The notes beneath the pieces were generated by a model. That model ran no database searches and was not told the DNA's origin. It was given only the letters and a program-made list of their open reading frames with translations. A program made the position numbers and the translations under genes. This document shows, piece after piece, positions 1-23,170 of a stretch of 64,000 nucleotides of DNA. The DNA is from Hyposmocoma kahamanoa (Eukaryota > Arthropoda > Insecta > Lepidoptera > Cosmopterigidae): NCBI RefSeq assembly GCF_003589595.1, contig NW_020653409.1:110581-174580 (forward strand), given 5' to 3'. Numbering within the stretch: position 1 is the stretch's first letter; each line of letters begins with the position of its first letter.

Positions 1-24
1 ACATGCCAAAAAGAACATTTTTAA

Positions 25-252
25 CATTGACTTACAATTATATGGACGTCGGGTCCGCGCTAAAAAGTGTCCGCACTTGTAAGGCGTTAAAATCATATAC
101 AGAGCGCCAAACTCCGCTTTAGTCTTCATTTGTTCGACTGACAGCGCGATACTGCGATGACATTACAATTTAAATTTCGAATAGGTTGACTTGGGACATT
201 TTTTTCGTGGTTTTTGTATTAGACCCGTCGTCCATTTATTTGTAAGTCAATG
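25..252 (-). mobile_element. hAT-type MITE, copy 1
   Basis: The ends are CATTGACTTACAA and its complement, with an 8-bp duplication ATTTTTAA on both sides. Compared with the other four copies it is inverted and shorter (228 bp against 279-287). Confidence 0.9.
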
Positions 253-960
253 ATTTTTAAGTATGTACAGATGTAGATATGAAAGTTTGTTTCTTGTAAT
301 TCGCCTATACCTTGCAGTAGCTTTAAAATTTCGCAGTCGGGATTACATTGGTTTTTTTTCACGCGAAATTTTGACATAAGCACGATTGAAAAACGCAGTG
401 TTTATTTTACTTTAAATTGTCCTAGAAGACACAACATCAACACAGAAATATTTAAAGTTATTTGTAAATTTTTCTACAACAAGGGAAAAATCCTAAAAAT
501 TGTTTTTTTTTAAATGTTGTACTGCAATTGTCGAAATTCGTTCAAATTATATCTATTCAATTCTTTATTTTGTGGTAATTTAAAAAGTTGCTGTTTTCCA
601 CTCGTTTCCGTATTTTTTCGCTTCCCTTTTTAATATTAATTAACTTAAAAAAATGATAAGACAGATTCGACCAATGTTAATTATTCCTTGTTTAACCTTG
701 AAATTAAATTACAACTTAACGGTTAATGAAAATTAAAAAATACACAGCAGAAATGTATGTACAAATGTACCTTGACTACAGTAATCAACTTTCAAAAAAA
801 TAGTAATGTTTTTAGACAAAGTACATAGTTTCTGCTATTTATTATTAGTTTTTTTTTTTATTTAAATGACATTTCGATTAAACAAGCAACAACATTTAGT
901 TACCTTACATTAAACTAAAAATTAATTTTATTTTTTCATCATTGCACTTAGTAGCTCATT

Positions 961-1036
961 ATAACGTGTAAATCAACCTCAAAAATTGCTATTCATTTAG
1001 TTCAATTTTTTTGAGGCTGATTTCACGTAGTCACTC
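961..1036. repeat. Imperfect inverted repeat
   Basis: ACGTGTAAATCAACCTCAAA and AATTG pair with CAATTTTTTTGAGGCTGATTTCACGT around a short loop. Confidence 0.5.
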
Positions 1037-1330
1037 CTTGCGTAAATTAAAAAATCAAATGTCAAAATGAAGTTTGAACGTCAAACGTCGGCGTCCATTT
1101 GGAACTTAAAAACTCCCGCTTAGTCAGCGTAAACTTAAAATAACCACTCAAAACAATTTCCCTTAACACTGTAGTTTTTAATATGGCGTCAAATGACGTC
1201 ATATTTATATGAGGCGACACTCGAACCATTTAGTTTATAAACACCACTATCACTTTATTGCTAGAAGCTTGGCTTTTCAAGCACTAGAGCAGAACAAGGA
1301 GTATGACGTATAACGACATACGTAACACGC

Positions 1331-1368
1331 ATCCCACTTCTGATAATCAAGTTAATCAGAAGTGGGAT
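1331..1368. repeat. Perfect 14-bp hairpin
   Basis: ATCCCACTTCTGAT, a 10-base loop, then ATCAGAAGTGGGAT. No repeat family recognised around it. Confidence 0.7.
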
Positions 1369-2067
1369 CATCTTATTCTGCCTCCACACTCTCCCTCTGT
1401 CGGCAGGCACGAACCAAGTGACCAATCACAAAGCTGGTCCAAATCACTCAGTCTTCTATGCTACAAGTCCATATTTCTATCTTCCAAGAGTGCCTATATC
1501 TCGTCACCTTAACTATGCACCTGATATGACACAAGTTTTTATGCGACACTTTCGTAAATTCACTTGAAGTGTCTCCGGTATTCTGTGTTATTCAATATTG
1601 CACTGTTGTCAGATATAAATTGTGTTTACTTTTCTCTGTGATGTCTTCATATTGGAACTTTAGTATAATATAAATTCAACTTGTTTATGCTATATGCAGA
1701 AACACAATCATTTTGCGTCTCTTTACTGCATTGTTATATTTTTAGTGTCTTTTTTATTTCATTCAAGTTAAGTGTCGTGAATGAAATTTGGGAGGTGGCT
1801 TTCTGGTGGTAGTGTGATGGTTTGTATGTCAGGTGGTAGTATGAGACGTGACGCGTCGGGCTGATTTAGCGGAGCGTCAATACGCGCGTCGGTCGTCGAG
1901 GTCCGACATCTGAAAATGTTATTAGAAGTTTACAATTTCCGTTATAAGATTACCGTAGTTATTCAAAACATGAGTTGCATATAAGACCATATCACATAAA
2001 TCACTAATTATTTGTTATCATTTGCGTTGCTATATTTTGAAAGAAAAATTGCGAAAGAAAAATTTAA

Positions 2068-2260
2068 CACGAAAAAAATTACTTCGATCCGAGTGGACTC
2101 AAACCAGTGTCGGTTGCCTCAACGTGGGAACAAACACATTGCGAAAATTCGTAAGATCGGCTAGCTAGACCCGTAGCTCAATTGGTAGCGCGGTATCCAC
2201 GTGGAGGCAACAGACACCGGTTCGAATCCAGTCGGATTGAAGAAAATTTTCATTGTTTGT
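2068..2260. repeat. Inverted pair of tRNA-derived SINE heads
   Basis: The right copy has a box A-like TAGCTCAATTGGTAGC and a box B GGTTCGAATCC. The left copy is its inverted counterpart (complement GGTTTGAGTCC). Arms of about 54 bp pair around a 70-bp spacer. The acceptor stem does not pair as in a real tRNA. Confidence 0.7.
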
Positions 2261-2324
2261 TCCGTCTTCGTATTAATAATAATCATTTGGGTTTTCAAAA
2301 CTAGAAAAATCTATTTTCTTTTGT

Positions 2325-2610
2325 CAGGGTTATTTCTAAAACGTCACATCATAAACAACAACGTTATTCCATGACTTTTTACAAAACATAATAAATTTAC
2401 TATAAATAAACTTTTAAGTTCTTGTTGTACTGATAATTTTTAGAGTATTTGGTGGAATAAGTTCACACGTGCAAGCCCCCTCCGCGACGATCCCACCCCC
2501 GTTCTGCATAGAGTTATTAAAGTTTAGAGCAATCCATATATTTTTGTCTGAAAGTGAAATCTGTTCAATTATTAAAAGTCATGGAAATAAAACTTGTTAT
2601 TATGATGTTA
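2325..2610 (+). repeat. Repeat G, copy 1
   Basis: CATAAACAACAAC, TCCGCGACGATCCCACCCCC, AGAGTTATTAAAGTTTAGA and AATTATTAAAAGTCATGGAA recur at 18010-18325 in the same order. Confidence 0.55.
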
Positions 2611-2948
2611 GTCTCAAATTAGGTTGGTTGTGCAAAGAGGTAGTTGGGATGTCATCTGGTTAGCGACATGACATGTTTGGTTAGTGAAACAGGAACAATT
2701 TTAGAAAGTGTGTTTATTCGTTCACGGTGCAAATAGGAGTAAAATATTAATTCAATTACTATTAATCTTACGCCTACTCAACATTTCCTTCAATATGCAA
2801 TTCAATGACCAACCAAAGAAGTTACGTTGCTTCGACACATTGCATTAGTAATATAGTCCTTGAGGATGTTACCATTTTAAAAATAATCCTGTATAATTAA
2901 AGTTTGTGTTAGAATTTGGGAATCTAGATTGACACCATCGAGCATATA

Positions 2949-3444
2949 ACTAGAAATAGAGACGAAATAAGGACCATCCATCCCCGGCATCCCATCAACT
3001 AAATGGGCCTTGTATCATTTTTAAATGTCTTAAAAAACCATAACCCAGTTTTAGAATATTGAAAATGTTTAATGATATTTCAGCTATGCATCGCTATGGT
3101 AAGTTTTTAAAAGAGAATTTTGTGCTCTATTTTTTTCTAATAAAACGGATATTTGACTATCTGTCACTTGGCTGCATTTTAGTTAGTGGACGGCAGAATA
3201 TCTCTAACAATGGGGGCTGCTCCACTCGGTAGTGTGGGAAAAACGGCAAAACATCTAATTACAAAACAAACCACACTTCATCGGTAATAAAATATCTAGT
3301 TTTGCAATCTTCGTCCATTATAGCAAAGCTCAAGTTAAGCTGGTCGATTTGAAGGGCTGGCCAATCGGAGCGCAGTTGTCACCGTAATGATTTGGCAGAA
3401 TAGTTTGCAAACAAATTAAATGACATTTCGTCTCTATTTCTGGT
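2949..3444. mobile_element. TA-flanked MITE directly after the FoxK stop codon
   Basis: The ends are ACTAGAAATAGAGACGAAAT and the complement of ACCAGAAATAGAGACGAAAT, with TA on both sides. It is 496 bp and non-coding. Its edge is 15 bp from the FoxK stop, so it must lie in the 3' UTR or replace part of it. Confidence 0.8.
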
Positions 3445-3459
3445 TACGTAGTCGACGAT

Positions 3460-14934
<11,475 letters not shown>

Positions 14935-15109
14935 CTGGAACGTGAACGTATTCACACATTAAGCAACAAAAATATCATTCTAGAAGGAATAGACATGCAA
15001 CATATTAATAGACTCTGTGGCCGAACGGTTACCATAATGGACTCCTAAGTCTGCTAATTTTATATCAACTCAGTTGCGTGTCTATAGAAGTGTTGGGCCA
15101 TGGAGAAAT

Positions 15110-15500
15110 TTCCATTTTGGAAATATCTTATTTTTGAGATAAATAAATTATTTTTCGGATATTTTTACAATGTTTTTCCTTTAATTTTTCCACGTTTTTG
15201 ACGTTGACACCTGTCAAAAGTTGAAGCTATTGAACAAAAACGAAGGAGCAAGTGGTGATGATGTGGTTGTTGTAGGTTTTATGTGAAACGATTTTAAATC
15301 TTGTTTTTCCATAACTAGCTTTTAGCTAAACAAGTTTATTTTATAATTCACGCTAAATAATACTTCAAAAGATATTTCTAAACGTAGAACATAACATGAG
15401 CCTTCCAAATTAATTTTTTGAAATTTTTAGAACTTTTCCAGAAAAAAAATCCATTATTTGAAATTTTTAGGAAAATTACCCAACAGTAGTCTATAGAATG
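15110..15500 (-). repeat. Repeat E, copy 2
   Basis: The complement carries TACTGTTGGGTAATTTTCCT, AAGGCTCATGTTATGTTCTA and ACAGGTGTCAACGTCAAAAA. It lies in the intron upstream of FoxK exon a. Confidence 0.65.
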
Positions 15501-15509
15501 TCAACGGCA

Positions 15510-15592
15510 GAATCTTGTACGTTTGGTATTCTGCTAAAAACTAAGCGTAGTTGATTGCCAGTGGCTAGCCGCCGAGCTATTATTCAACAGCC
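15510..15592 (-). repeat. Repeat F, copy 2
   Basis: TTGTACGTTTGGTATTCTGC and CAGTGGCTAGCCGCCGAGCT are the inverted match of 7066-7146. Confidence 0.6.
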
Positions 15593-16029
15593 ATTGAAAT
15601 AATTTGGCATTCTACTCTTCAATGGAAAGTCGATGGCACTTTAAAGACTAAATTGCGGATTAAACGAGAAAAAAATAAGATATGTGTAGTAATTCTCATG
15701 GTAGCTTTAATAAGGCAACATCGATGGTTAGTGAATGAATGAATGAATGATTCAGATTCAGATTCATTTATTTCTCTAATATAACATTACAGTATAAATT
15801 GCACTACATGTCAAAGTATAAGAAATTATATTGAGATCGTCAGACAAAAAGGAAAATTATAAGAAAAGCACACAATAATTAGAAAATTAACAATTCATTA
15901 TATAATATTGTTGTCATTAAATTATATATCAAATATCATTCTCCATCAAGGATCGTCATAAGTTGATAACAATTATACAAGAGTATGTTAATGCGGTAAA
16001 AATTAGAATAAAAATAGAAAATACTGAAT

Positions 16030-16590
16030 TCGTTACAATTTAAAGTCCATAAATTCTTTTACGGAGTATATAGGATTTTTCAAGAAAAGGTCTTTCAGCC
16101 GGCGCCCAAATGTTTCGTCAGACGGTTCAAGTCTGAGTAGCGGGTAAACGCTCATAGTAAGTAGGTCCGATGACACACGGGTTTTTCTCTGCAAGTGCCA
16201 TGCGTCGAGGGACTGTTCTCAAATGACCGTGACGGCGAAGTGGGATGCCAGAAACATTTACAGTACCAAATGAAGACAGATTATTTCTAACATACATTAT
16301 AATTTCGTATAAGTAGAGTGAGTAGTGAATGAATGTATGAAATGAGTAATGAATGAAATCACAGCCATTCCACTGACACTTAGACCAACTACTATTGAAC
16401 CAGACTTTAGCAGAATAACAAATATGATCATAATTGCAATATAGTCTCATTGGAGTCTCTACAGAATTACTACGACCAGCCCCATATCCTTCTATATAAG
16501 TTTTGTTCATAGTGCCCCTCCCTATCAACCTCTTGTTTATGAGGGAAGGGCACGACGACTTGCGCGAGCGAACCCGCACAGGGACCATCT
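16030..16590 (-). pseudogene. LINE RT C-terminal fragment, interrupted
   Basis: The minus frame (16127-16588) has YEIIMYVRNNLSSFG, HLRTVPRRMALAEKNPCVIG and TYYERLP. After a frameshift it continues EPSDETFGRRLKDLFLKN to a stop near 16040. The upstream part (SAKVWFNSSWSKCQWNG) is unrelated inserted repeat. The element is dead. Confidence 0.7.
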
Positions 16591-16921
16591 AAATCAGGTC
16601 CTAACTCTGGATCAGTACGTTTGCAAGGACTTCATCCGGTTCTCTGTAAGGCTATAGCACCCTCCCTGTTTTCCAGATAGGTACCAGAAGATGTCTAGCA
16701 TCAGGAGTGACCGGAAGATGTTTAGCATCAGCAGAATTACAAAGACCAGTTTTCAGAAAATTTGTTTGTGAAAAGTGTTTCTGCTGGAAGCGACACGCTA
16801 CAGAAACCCAACCGCCTTAGACTGCTGGCGAGGCTGACTGTAATTAACCCGTTTGCGGACAAAACAATTGGGATTATTTCAGTTAAGGTCACTATTAATA
16901 TTATTGCGATTCCTTAATAAA

Positions 16922-17236
16922 TAAATAAGGGCTTCGAAGTTTTCGAAACGGTTTGAATAAAAATAAAACGATCTCAAAAGTTCGTGTAATTACATCTATT
17001 CGCCAAGTTTTTTTGAAATCGGTTACCAGAAAATGCGCGAAACCGGATTCAACCCCTAGTGTGCCACCCTTAGAGGTGGAATATTTTCTTCAAATTTAAA
17101 TGGGACCTTTACTGAAGTACCCTCTTTTCAACAAAAAATACTCATCGAAATCGGTTCATAAATGCCGGTGTAATTGCGTAAAATACGCATAAAAAAACAC
17201 AGTCTAATCGAGAGCCTCCTTTTTTTAAGTCGATTA
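16922..17236 (+). repeat. Dispersed repeat D (GCGCGAAACCGGATTCA family)
   Basis: It has GATCTCAAAAGTTCGTGTAA, TGCGCGAAACCGGATTCAAC, GGTGGAATATTTTCTTCAAA and ends near TTTTTTTAAGTCGATTAAAA. Probably the 3' end of a retroelement; the class is not clear to me. Confidence 0.6.
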
Positions 17237-17337
17237 AAAATAATGTATGACGTGTAGCAGAAAGGTACAAAGAAACAAACAAGTAAGTGCAAACAGCAGG
17301 TAGGCAACTCAATATTATTTATTTACATAAAAGTTCG

Positions 17338-17362
17338 TTTACCTAGCCCCACGTTGGGCGCC
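17338..17362 (-). other. LTR-retrotransposon primer-binding-site-like sequence
   Basis: The minus strand reads TTGGCGCCCAACGTGGGGCT, resembling the primer-binding site that follows the 5' LTR in many retroelements. No reverse transcriptase or second LTR was found, so at most this is a remnant. Confidence 0.35.
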
Positions 17363-17363
17363 A

Positions 17364-19140
17364 AGTCTGTAGTTGGCACGTTACAGGGAATTGAAAGCGC
17401 CGACCCATTTCTTTTAAAAGAAAATCTTTCTAACGCTGCGCGAAGTTGCGGAGATAAGCCCGTTCATTTAATACAGTTGAATGTAAATGAGAAAATTTTT
17501 TTAAGCCTTTGTTTATGTCATTCTAAGGTTCGATATTATATATGGACAACAAATATAATTATTACGTCACAAAATCGTAACAAATCTTTAATAAAATTGA
17601 ATGAAGCGAGTAAACATTTCAGTATAAAACTGGTACGTGGATTTAAAGGCGAGTTAAATTTCACAGCGGTACATGGGAAACCTGTGTAAACGATTCCATG
17701 GACTGTTTAATGCCGCAGTGCAGCATTTCCATGGGTACATCAATGGTACAAATATAAGCTCTTAAGCCTTTTAAAACATTTGCAATAATGTTATGACTTA
17801 TTTATTTATTTTTTCGTAACTCTATGCACTTACATTTTCCGAAAACGTGTATTTTATGTATGATGATTAGCACCATAAAAGAGAATTAAAAATACAGAAA
17901 GAAAATTACAACACATCACTATTACACAAATCAATTTTAGATTATTATTCGTCATACATACGTAGATTTCCTTTTATAAAACTTCATTTTTCTTTCTACT
18001 TTCCTATACAGGGTTATATTTAAAATACTAACAACCTCGCAACTATATTACTAACACCATAAACAACAACTTATGTTCCATGACCTTTGATTATAAATCT
18101 ACTAAAAAAAACTTTAGATTTTTGATGTACTATCTGACACTTTTTAGATCTGTATCTGGTAGAACAAGCTCAACTGTGCAGGCGTACTCCGCGACAACCC
18201 CACACACCCTGCACAGAGTTATTACCCTTTAGATCGATCTATTTAAATCTATTTATTTTTGTATGAAATTTAAATCTGTTGAATTATTAAAAGTAATGGA
18301 ACTGAAGTTGTTGTTTATGTTAGTAACATAGTCCTGGGAGGTTGTTATATAGGGATTAATCATAATCATGCAGTTTTTATTACATTGCCCATTTGCTGCG
18401 GGCATTATTAATACAGACCGACTATTATTCACGGTGACCGTGCTTATCATAGAGCCCGTAACAATTACACACATATATTTTACACATAAATATATGTTTG
18501 TGACCATTGAATGTTATGACAACTTTAATTAGGCCAACACTTTAAGAAGGAGCAGAGGAAAAATTCCTAATCTTCGATTTGATTTTAGAGGGGTATATCC
18601 ACTTTAAAGTTAAAAATAAAATATTGTATGAGTAACTACACGATATATTCAAGAATAGACATTAATCAGAAACATAAAACAATAAAGTTTCCTCGATAGA
18701 TAAAAATCACGAAATGACCTCTAATTTTCACATTTTTCCGATTTATCCTCGAAATGCTACAGGTTATTAGGACAAAAATTAGATAATTAATTAATTATAT
18801 TTATGCATGATCGACAACTGTCACTTCGGATTTTTTAAATCCCTTTAGTTTTAGAGTTATTCCGCTAAAACGAATTTGGTACTTTTAATGCGCAAAATTC
18901 AACATCTCCTGTCGCATGTCACGCGAACTTCAGGCATATATTTGTTTCACAAATTTGGGCGGAGCCAACGTCAAAACTTTTTTGGCATGAGAGCTCTTAA
19001 CATAAGTCCATTTCATATTGTGTAATTTCAAACTAATGCATTAAGCAAGTTGTTGATTGTAGTAAATGAATAAAGCAAACAAAAATCTCAGTCAGATAAG
19101 GAATACTCGAAATTAAAAGCCATTGTCTTCTGATTTGGTC
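17364..19140. other. No gene recognised apart from repeat G
   Basis: AT-rich. The frame at 17354-17689 is open for 111 codons but has no motif and overlaps the primer-site-like sequence; it is probably fortuitous. Confidence 0.4.
18010..18325 (+). repeat. Repeat G, copy 2
   Basis: CATAAACAACAAC, TCCGCGACAACCCCACACAC, AGAGTTATTACCCTTTAGA and AATTATTAAAAGTAATGGAA match 2325-2610. No gene content seen. Confidence 0.55.
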
Positions 19141-19149
19141 GAATATCAC

Positions 19150-19270
19150 TTATTTCGTGAGTTTGGGTGTAATTTGTGGTTGTCTATGTGTGTGTCCATG
19201 GCACCCGCGACACAGGGTTTCCCTAGTGCGGGGCTATGTTGAGCGTGTGCGTTATTGATATTATTATTTG
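19150..19270 (+). repeat. Body of the same SINE without its head
   Basis: GTGAGTTTGGGTGTAATTTG, TGTCCATGGCACCCGCGACA and GTGTGCGTTATTGATATTAT match the body at 9285-9395. Confidence 0.75.
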
Positions 19271-19739
19271 ACAGTAATTGTTTCTGATGTCGGGCAGAGA
19301 ACGGGAGTAGACTCCCTGTAAAAGAGCGAAACGTCAGTTTGTTTGAAAAAAAAGCAAATCGATACCTCCCATGTAAGTTGTTGTAACACAACAACTTACA
19401 TATCCTTTTTATATATATTACACAAAACACCTAGGTTTTTAACTTTTAAAACCAAACCAAAACCAAAGAAAAAACTTAGTGTTTTGTTCACTTTTAAACA
19501 TGGAACCTATAATATACATGAAAAGTATATATTTAAGTTAATAAGTAAATATCTTTGTATTGATGATTATAACAAACTAGTGGACTAATTTCACATAAAA
19601 ATAATTGAATATCAATTCAATAAAAATTTAAATACAATGAATGGCTACATCTCTAACCGGGGTGGTGTCTTGGATTTCTCATGGATGGCGCTACGGCTTA
19701 AAAGTTGTTCAAAAAACCAAATACAAAGATACGACGCAA

Positions 19740-19905
19740 GCACATAGAAAAATTCGTGAGGTCCGCTGGTTCTTTCCGTTGCTTAGTTGGTATAGCGTCT
19801 GGCACGGCATGCTAGAAGACGTCGGTTCGAATCCGGCCCGATCGAAGATTTTTTTTCTGGGTATTCGATATTTGTATTGATGATTATAAGTAAATAATAA
19901 TTGTA
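19740..19905 (+). repeat. tRNA-headed SINE, family B
   Basis: It has AATTCGTGAGGTCCGCTGGT, TTAGTTGGTATAGCGTCTGG, box B GGTTCGAATCC and the tail TATTCGATATTTGTATTGAT. Related copies lie at 32280 and 61140. Confidence 0.7.
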
Positions 19906-19924
19906 ACTTTTTTATTTAAAAAAA

Positions 19925-20155
19925 AACCCGATCTCAAAAGTTCATGGATTTACATAATATGTAATACATCATCAAATATATATTATATTTACCAAGTTTT
20001 ATTGAAATCAGTAATGGGAAAGTGCGCGAAACCGGATTCATCTCCTAGTTCGCCACCCTTATAGGTGGAATATTTTCACTGGAGTAATCTCGAAATATAC
20101 GTAAAAAAAAACAATCTAAATGAAAATCTCCTCCTTTTTAAGTCGGTTAAAAATA
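19925..20155 (+). repeat. Dispersed repeat D
   Basis: GATCTCAAAAGTTCATGGAT, TGCGCGAAACCGGATTCATC and CTTTTTAAGTCGGTTAAAAA match the copy at 16922, with an internal deletion. Confidence 0.6.
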
Positions 20156-20641
20156 GTTTCATTCCCTTTTTGTAACAATCGCGAAAATCTAAGAACTCGA
20201 TAAATAAATGATATATAATAAGGCACATTCCCCGTCGCCCCATTAGAGGATAATATCCCTTTTTAAATAGAAAGCAAAACGTATAAACTGCAGTCAATAC
20301 AAATCCTGCAATTTGCGCAAGCTACAAAGGACACCACCCTATGTCTATCTGTCCTTGTCACTCGCAGAACTGCAACAACCAAGACTAGAGCAGGAAATTA
20401 AATGTATTGAGCTTGGAAAATCGATTCCAATACCAACAATAGTCTTTAAAGACTGTATTATAGATCTACATTGTCGGGTGCACCACGCAATGACCTATTA
20501 TGCGACACAGCGGGCGGCCTTTTAAACTGCTGTATAAGGGTTGTGAGATACATCACTAGTAGTGATGTCATACACATTTTGGTACTTTAAGGCATGACAT
20601 ATACAACTTTAAAGTCAGTGCAGTGAGTAGTGTATTCATAT

Positions 20642-20798
20642 TGTCCGTAACAATTGCAGTGCCACACAGGGCATTGCCACTACGCCCATCACCCTGAGAC
20701 ATAGTTGACAAGTCCTATGTGACAAATCCGGAATGTAGTAATGATCACGTTACTGCTTCGGTGGCAGTACTTTCTTTTACAAGAACTCTACTGCTACT
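20642..20798 (-). repeat. SINE-like family A, partial copy
   Basis: The complement carries AGTAGAGTTCTTGTAAAAGA, the GCAGTAAC block and CAGGGTGATGGGCG. The 3' tail is missing. Confidence 0.7.
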
Positions 20799-21324
20799 AA
20801 AATATCCTATCAGACATATAGAGAGAAGCTGAACAAGTAATTTATTTAATAATCTAAACTCAGGATGAAAACTTGCGTATGCCATTTTTATTTAATATTT
20901 ATTTATTTAAACACTACAACAGAACAACAAGGAATTCACTAGTTAGAGACCAACAGGCTGATTTTAATTCAAATCAAAAACGATGCCATCGGGTAGCCCA
21001 TCTGAGTCTCGACATCAGATGGGTTTCTAAGCGAAGAGATGAACCTGATTCCTACTATATCTTTCTAATTTGTAAGTTAAATCAACTGTCGTTCCGATGA
21101 TAAATGTCATAAGTTTCTCGGAAGAGACGCAGTTTCCGATCGGCAGAGGCGATCAAAATCAAGCTGCTGGTAACTGTTTTACTAGTTTACTAAGTTGTAT
21201 TGCACATTAGATTCTTTTGGAACACTGCAGACCGCACCAGCTTTGAGATGATCCGTATGATGCATAAATTCCTATGTGTTCTTAGTTATTTCTTCTTGAA
21301 TAAAGGTAGCAGTTGAGGTTCACT

Positions 21325-21393
21325 AGAAGTAGAGCTCCTTGTGGAAGAGTTCGTCCAGGGAAGTATTGCCATCTTACCTATTTCTGCCGCCAG
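21325..21393 (+). repeat. SINE-like family A, 5' part of an interrupted copy
   Basis: It starts AGAAGTAGAGCTCCTTGTGG and stops at TTTCTGCCGCCAG. The remainder resumes at 21621, so about 227 bp have been inserted. Confidence 0.7.
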
Positions 21394-21620
21394 CATTATT
21401 CTACGTCTTGTATATTATATGTTAGCATTTATTTATTTATTTATTTAAACACTTTATTGTACCACAAAGTAACTTACAAATTTTCAGAAACAATTTAAAT
21501 ATTTGTGTACAAAGGCGAGCTTATCCCATAAAGAGATTTCTTCCAACTAACCTTTGAAAACCTTTAACCTTTTAACCTTTTAAACTTTTAAACTTTTAAC
21601 CTTTGAAAATTATTGTTTTT
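21394..21620. repeat. Insert splitting a family A copy, with TTTA and AACCTTT repeats
   Basis: It holds four TTTA units then AACACTTTATTGTACCACAA, a LINE/SINE tail seen widely in insects. A run of near-tandem AACCTTT(T) units follows. No ORF. Confidence 0.5.
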
Positions 21621-21749
21621 CGGTTTTGAAGTGTCACTCGGATCTTTGTTATTTAAACTCTGAGTGGCGCTGCAACTGTTATGGACAGACGTGTAACTTA
21701 CTATCAGGCGCACGACTTGTTCGTCCCGTCACCTGATATTATAAAAAGA
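21621..21749 (+). repeat. SINE-like family A, 3' part of an interrupted copy
   Basis: It has CGGTTTTGAAGTGTCA, GATCTTTGTTATTTAAACTC and the tail CCTGATATTATAAAAAG. Confidence 0.7.
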
Positions 21750-22098
21750 GATGCTTTTCCATCGGCGAGGCAAGACGAGGATTAAATTACGTGGCGAAAT
21801 TTCAATTCTCGCCTACCGCATCTTCGGTGGAAATGGTGCCTACATAGAGCTCTGCAATGAAAACACGATTGCTCATCAATCATGAGATTGTGAGGTACAT
21901 GCAATTTGAGATTTCAAAAAGATGGCTTCATTACGGGATATGTTACTTTAGCCGTATGTTTATCGCTGAACGAGATGCAACAGCACGGATTCAGCGAGAT
22001 TTTAAATAGCAAGTTTTGGTGGAAATGGGCCGGCGAGATTTCAATTCTCGTCTCGCTTCGTCTCGTCTCGCCTCGGTTATGAAAAACCACCTTTCCAA
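21749..22098. repeat. Foldback element with GAGGCGAGACGAG ends
   Basis: The left end has GATGCTTTTCCATCGGCGAG and CAAGACGAGG. The right end, inverted, has GGTGGTTTTTCAT, CCGAGGCGAGACGAG and repeated GAGACGA. Both ends hold the palindrome GCGARATTTCAATTCTCG. Likely a degenerate MITE. Confidence 0.5.
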
Positions 22099-22514
22099 GC
22101 AAAGTTGGTGCCCTAAAGTCAGAATATTAAAAAAATCGAGTATTTACAACTCTACTAGGCCAGACAGACTCGAAATCCTTATAAACAGGTATAGGCAGCT
22201 ATTTCAGGTAGAAGTAAAGTTCAAAGGGTAACATCCATTTGGGGTCGTGTCGCTTGAGCTGAATCAAATCTAGGTGAAAGTCGGACTAGGTCAGGCGGCC
22301 TACAGAAATAGCTGGAAGTTAAATAACTTTATGTAACTTGCAAAGAAGATGTTGTGGTCTAAAATACAATAGTGTCCTCAATTTCATTATGTTAGTTTTG
22401 ACACAACATGAAGACACTCTGAAAGTAAGATCTCAAGAAAAGCTTCTGTTTCTCTTAAAATAAATGTTTTGATGTGTATAGTTGTCAAACACTATGCACA
22501 TTTGCACAGAAAGA

Positions 22515-22585
22515 CATAGATATACACACACAAACACACTATCCACCCCCACACACACACAAACTCTCTCAGTCTCTCTCAATTT
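22515..22585 (+). repeat. CA-rich and CT-rich microsatellite
   Basis: Interrupted ACAC and CTCTCT runs; simple repeat only. Confidence 0.7.
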
Positions 22586-22864
22586 TAGTCAAAGTGCCTA
22601 ATAATAAAATAAAGTATCTAATTGTAATTTTAAATATTTTTCTATCTAATTTAATTAATATTTTCTATCTATGCGGCCGTGTTCGGTTACTTCGACTGCT
22701 TGTTTGGTTGGCGCTAGTGATTCCCCCCCCAGTTTGAAGCGCAACACATGTCACCCACTGGGATAGACTGTGTTGCTCCATCAACTTCGCTTCATACCCT
22801 GGAATGTACCCCCTGCAGTCTTGACATACCTACAGGCCAGTTTATTATTGTAAATTTCAACCTC

Positions 22865-23130
22865 TTTAACCGACTTCAAAAAAAGGCGGAGGTTCTCAAT
22901 TAGACTATTGATGATTATTGTATATATGATAATATGTGAACCGCTTTTGATGATTATTTTTAGCTACAAAGTGGGTACCTCAGTATTGGTTCCATTTAAA
23001 TTTGAAGAAAATATTCCACCTCTAAGGGTAGCAAACTAGGGGATGAATCCGGTTTCGCGCACTTTCCGGTAACTGATTGCAATAAAACTTGGCAAATAGA
23101 TGTAATTCCGCGAACTTTTGAGGTCGATTT
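22865..23130 (-). repeat. Dispersed repeat D, inverted
   Basis: The complement has ACCTCAAAAGTTCGCGGAAT, TGCGCGAAACCGGATTCATC and TTTTTTGAAGTCGGTTAAAG. Confidence 0.6.
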
Positions 23131-23170
23131 TTTTTGCACTCTGTACTGAGCTTATTTAAGGATACCCTTC

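Larger units (their letters stand above)
253..2067. other. AT-rich stretch without recognisable gene
   Basis: Downstream of FoxK. Apart from the two inverted repeats listed, it shows only short, stop-interrupted frames. A GC-richer patch at 1790-1910 has no open frame of note. Confidence 0.5.

Noticed and set aside
2169..2241. Possible tRNA gene
   Set aside because: Box A and box B are present but the acceptor and anticodon stems do not pair; an inverted partner and SINE-like context indicate a tRNA-derived repeat. The same holds for 9176, 19780, 57495 and 62090.
16127..16588. 153-codon minus-strand frame as a host gene
   Set aside because: Its first two thirds join unrelated repeat sequence to a LINE C-terminus; it is a chance fusion of dead elements.
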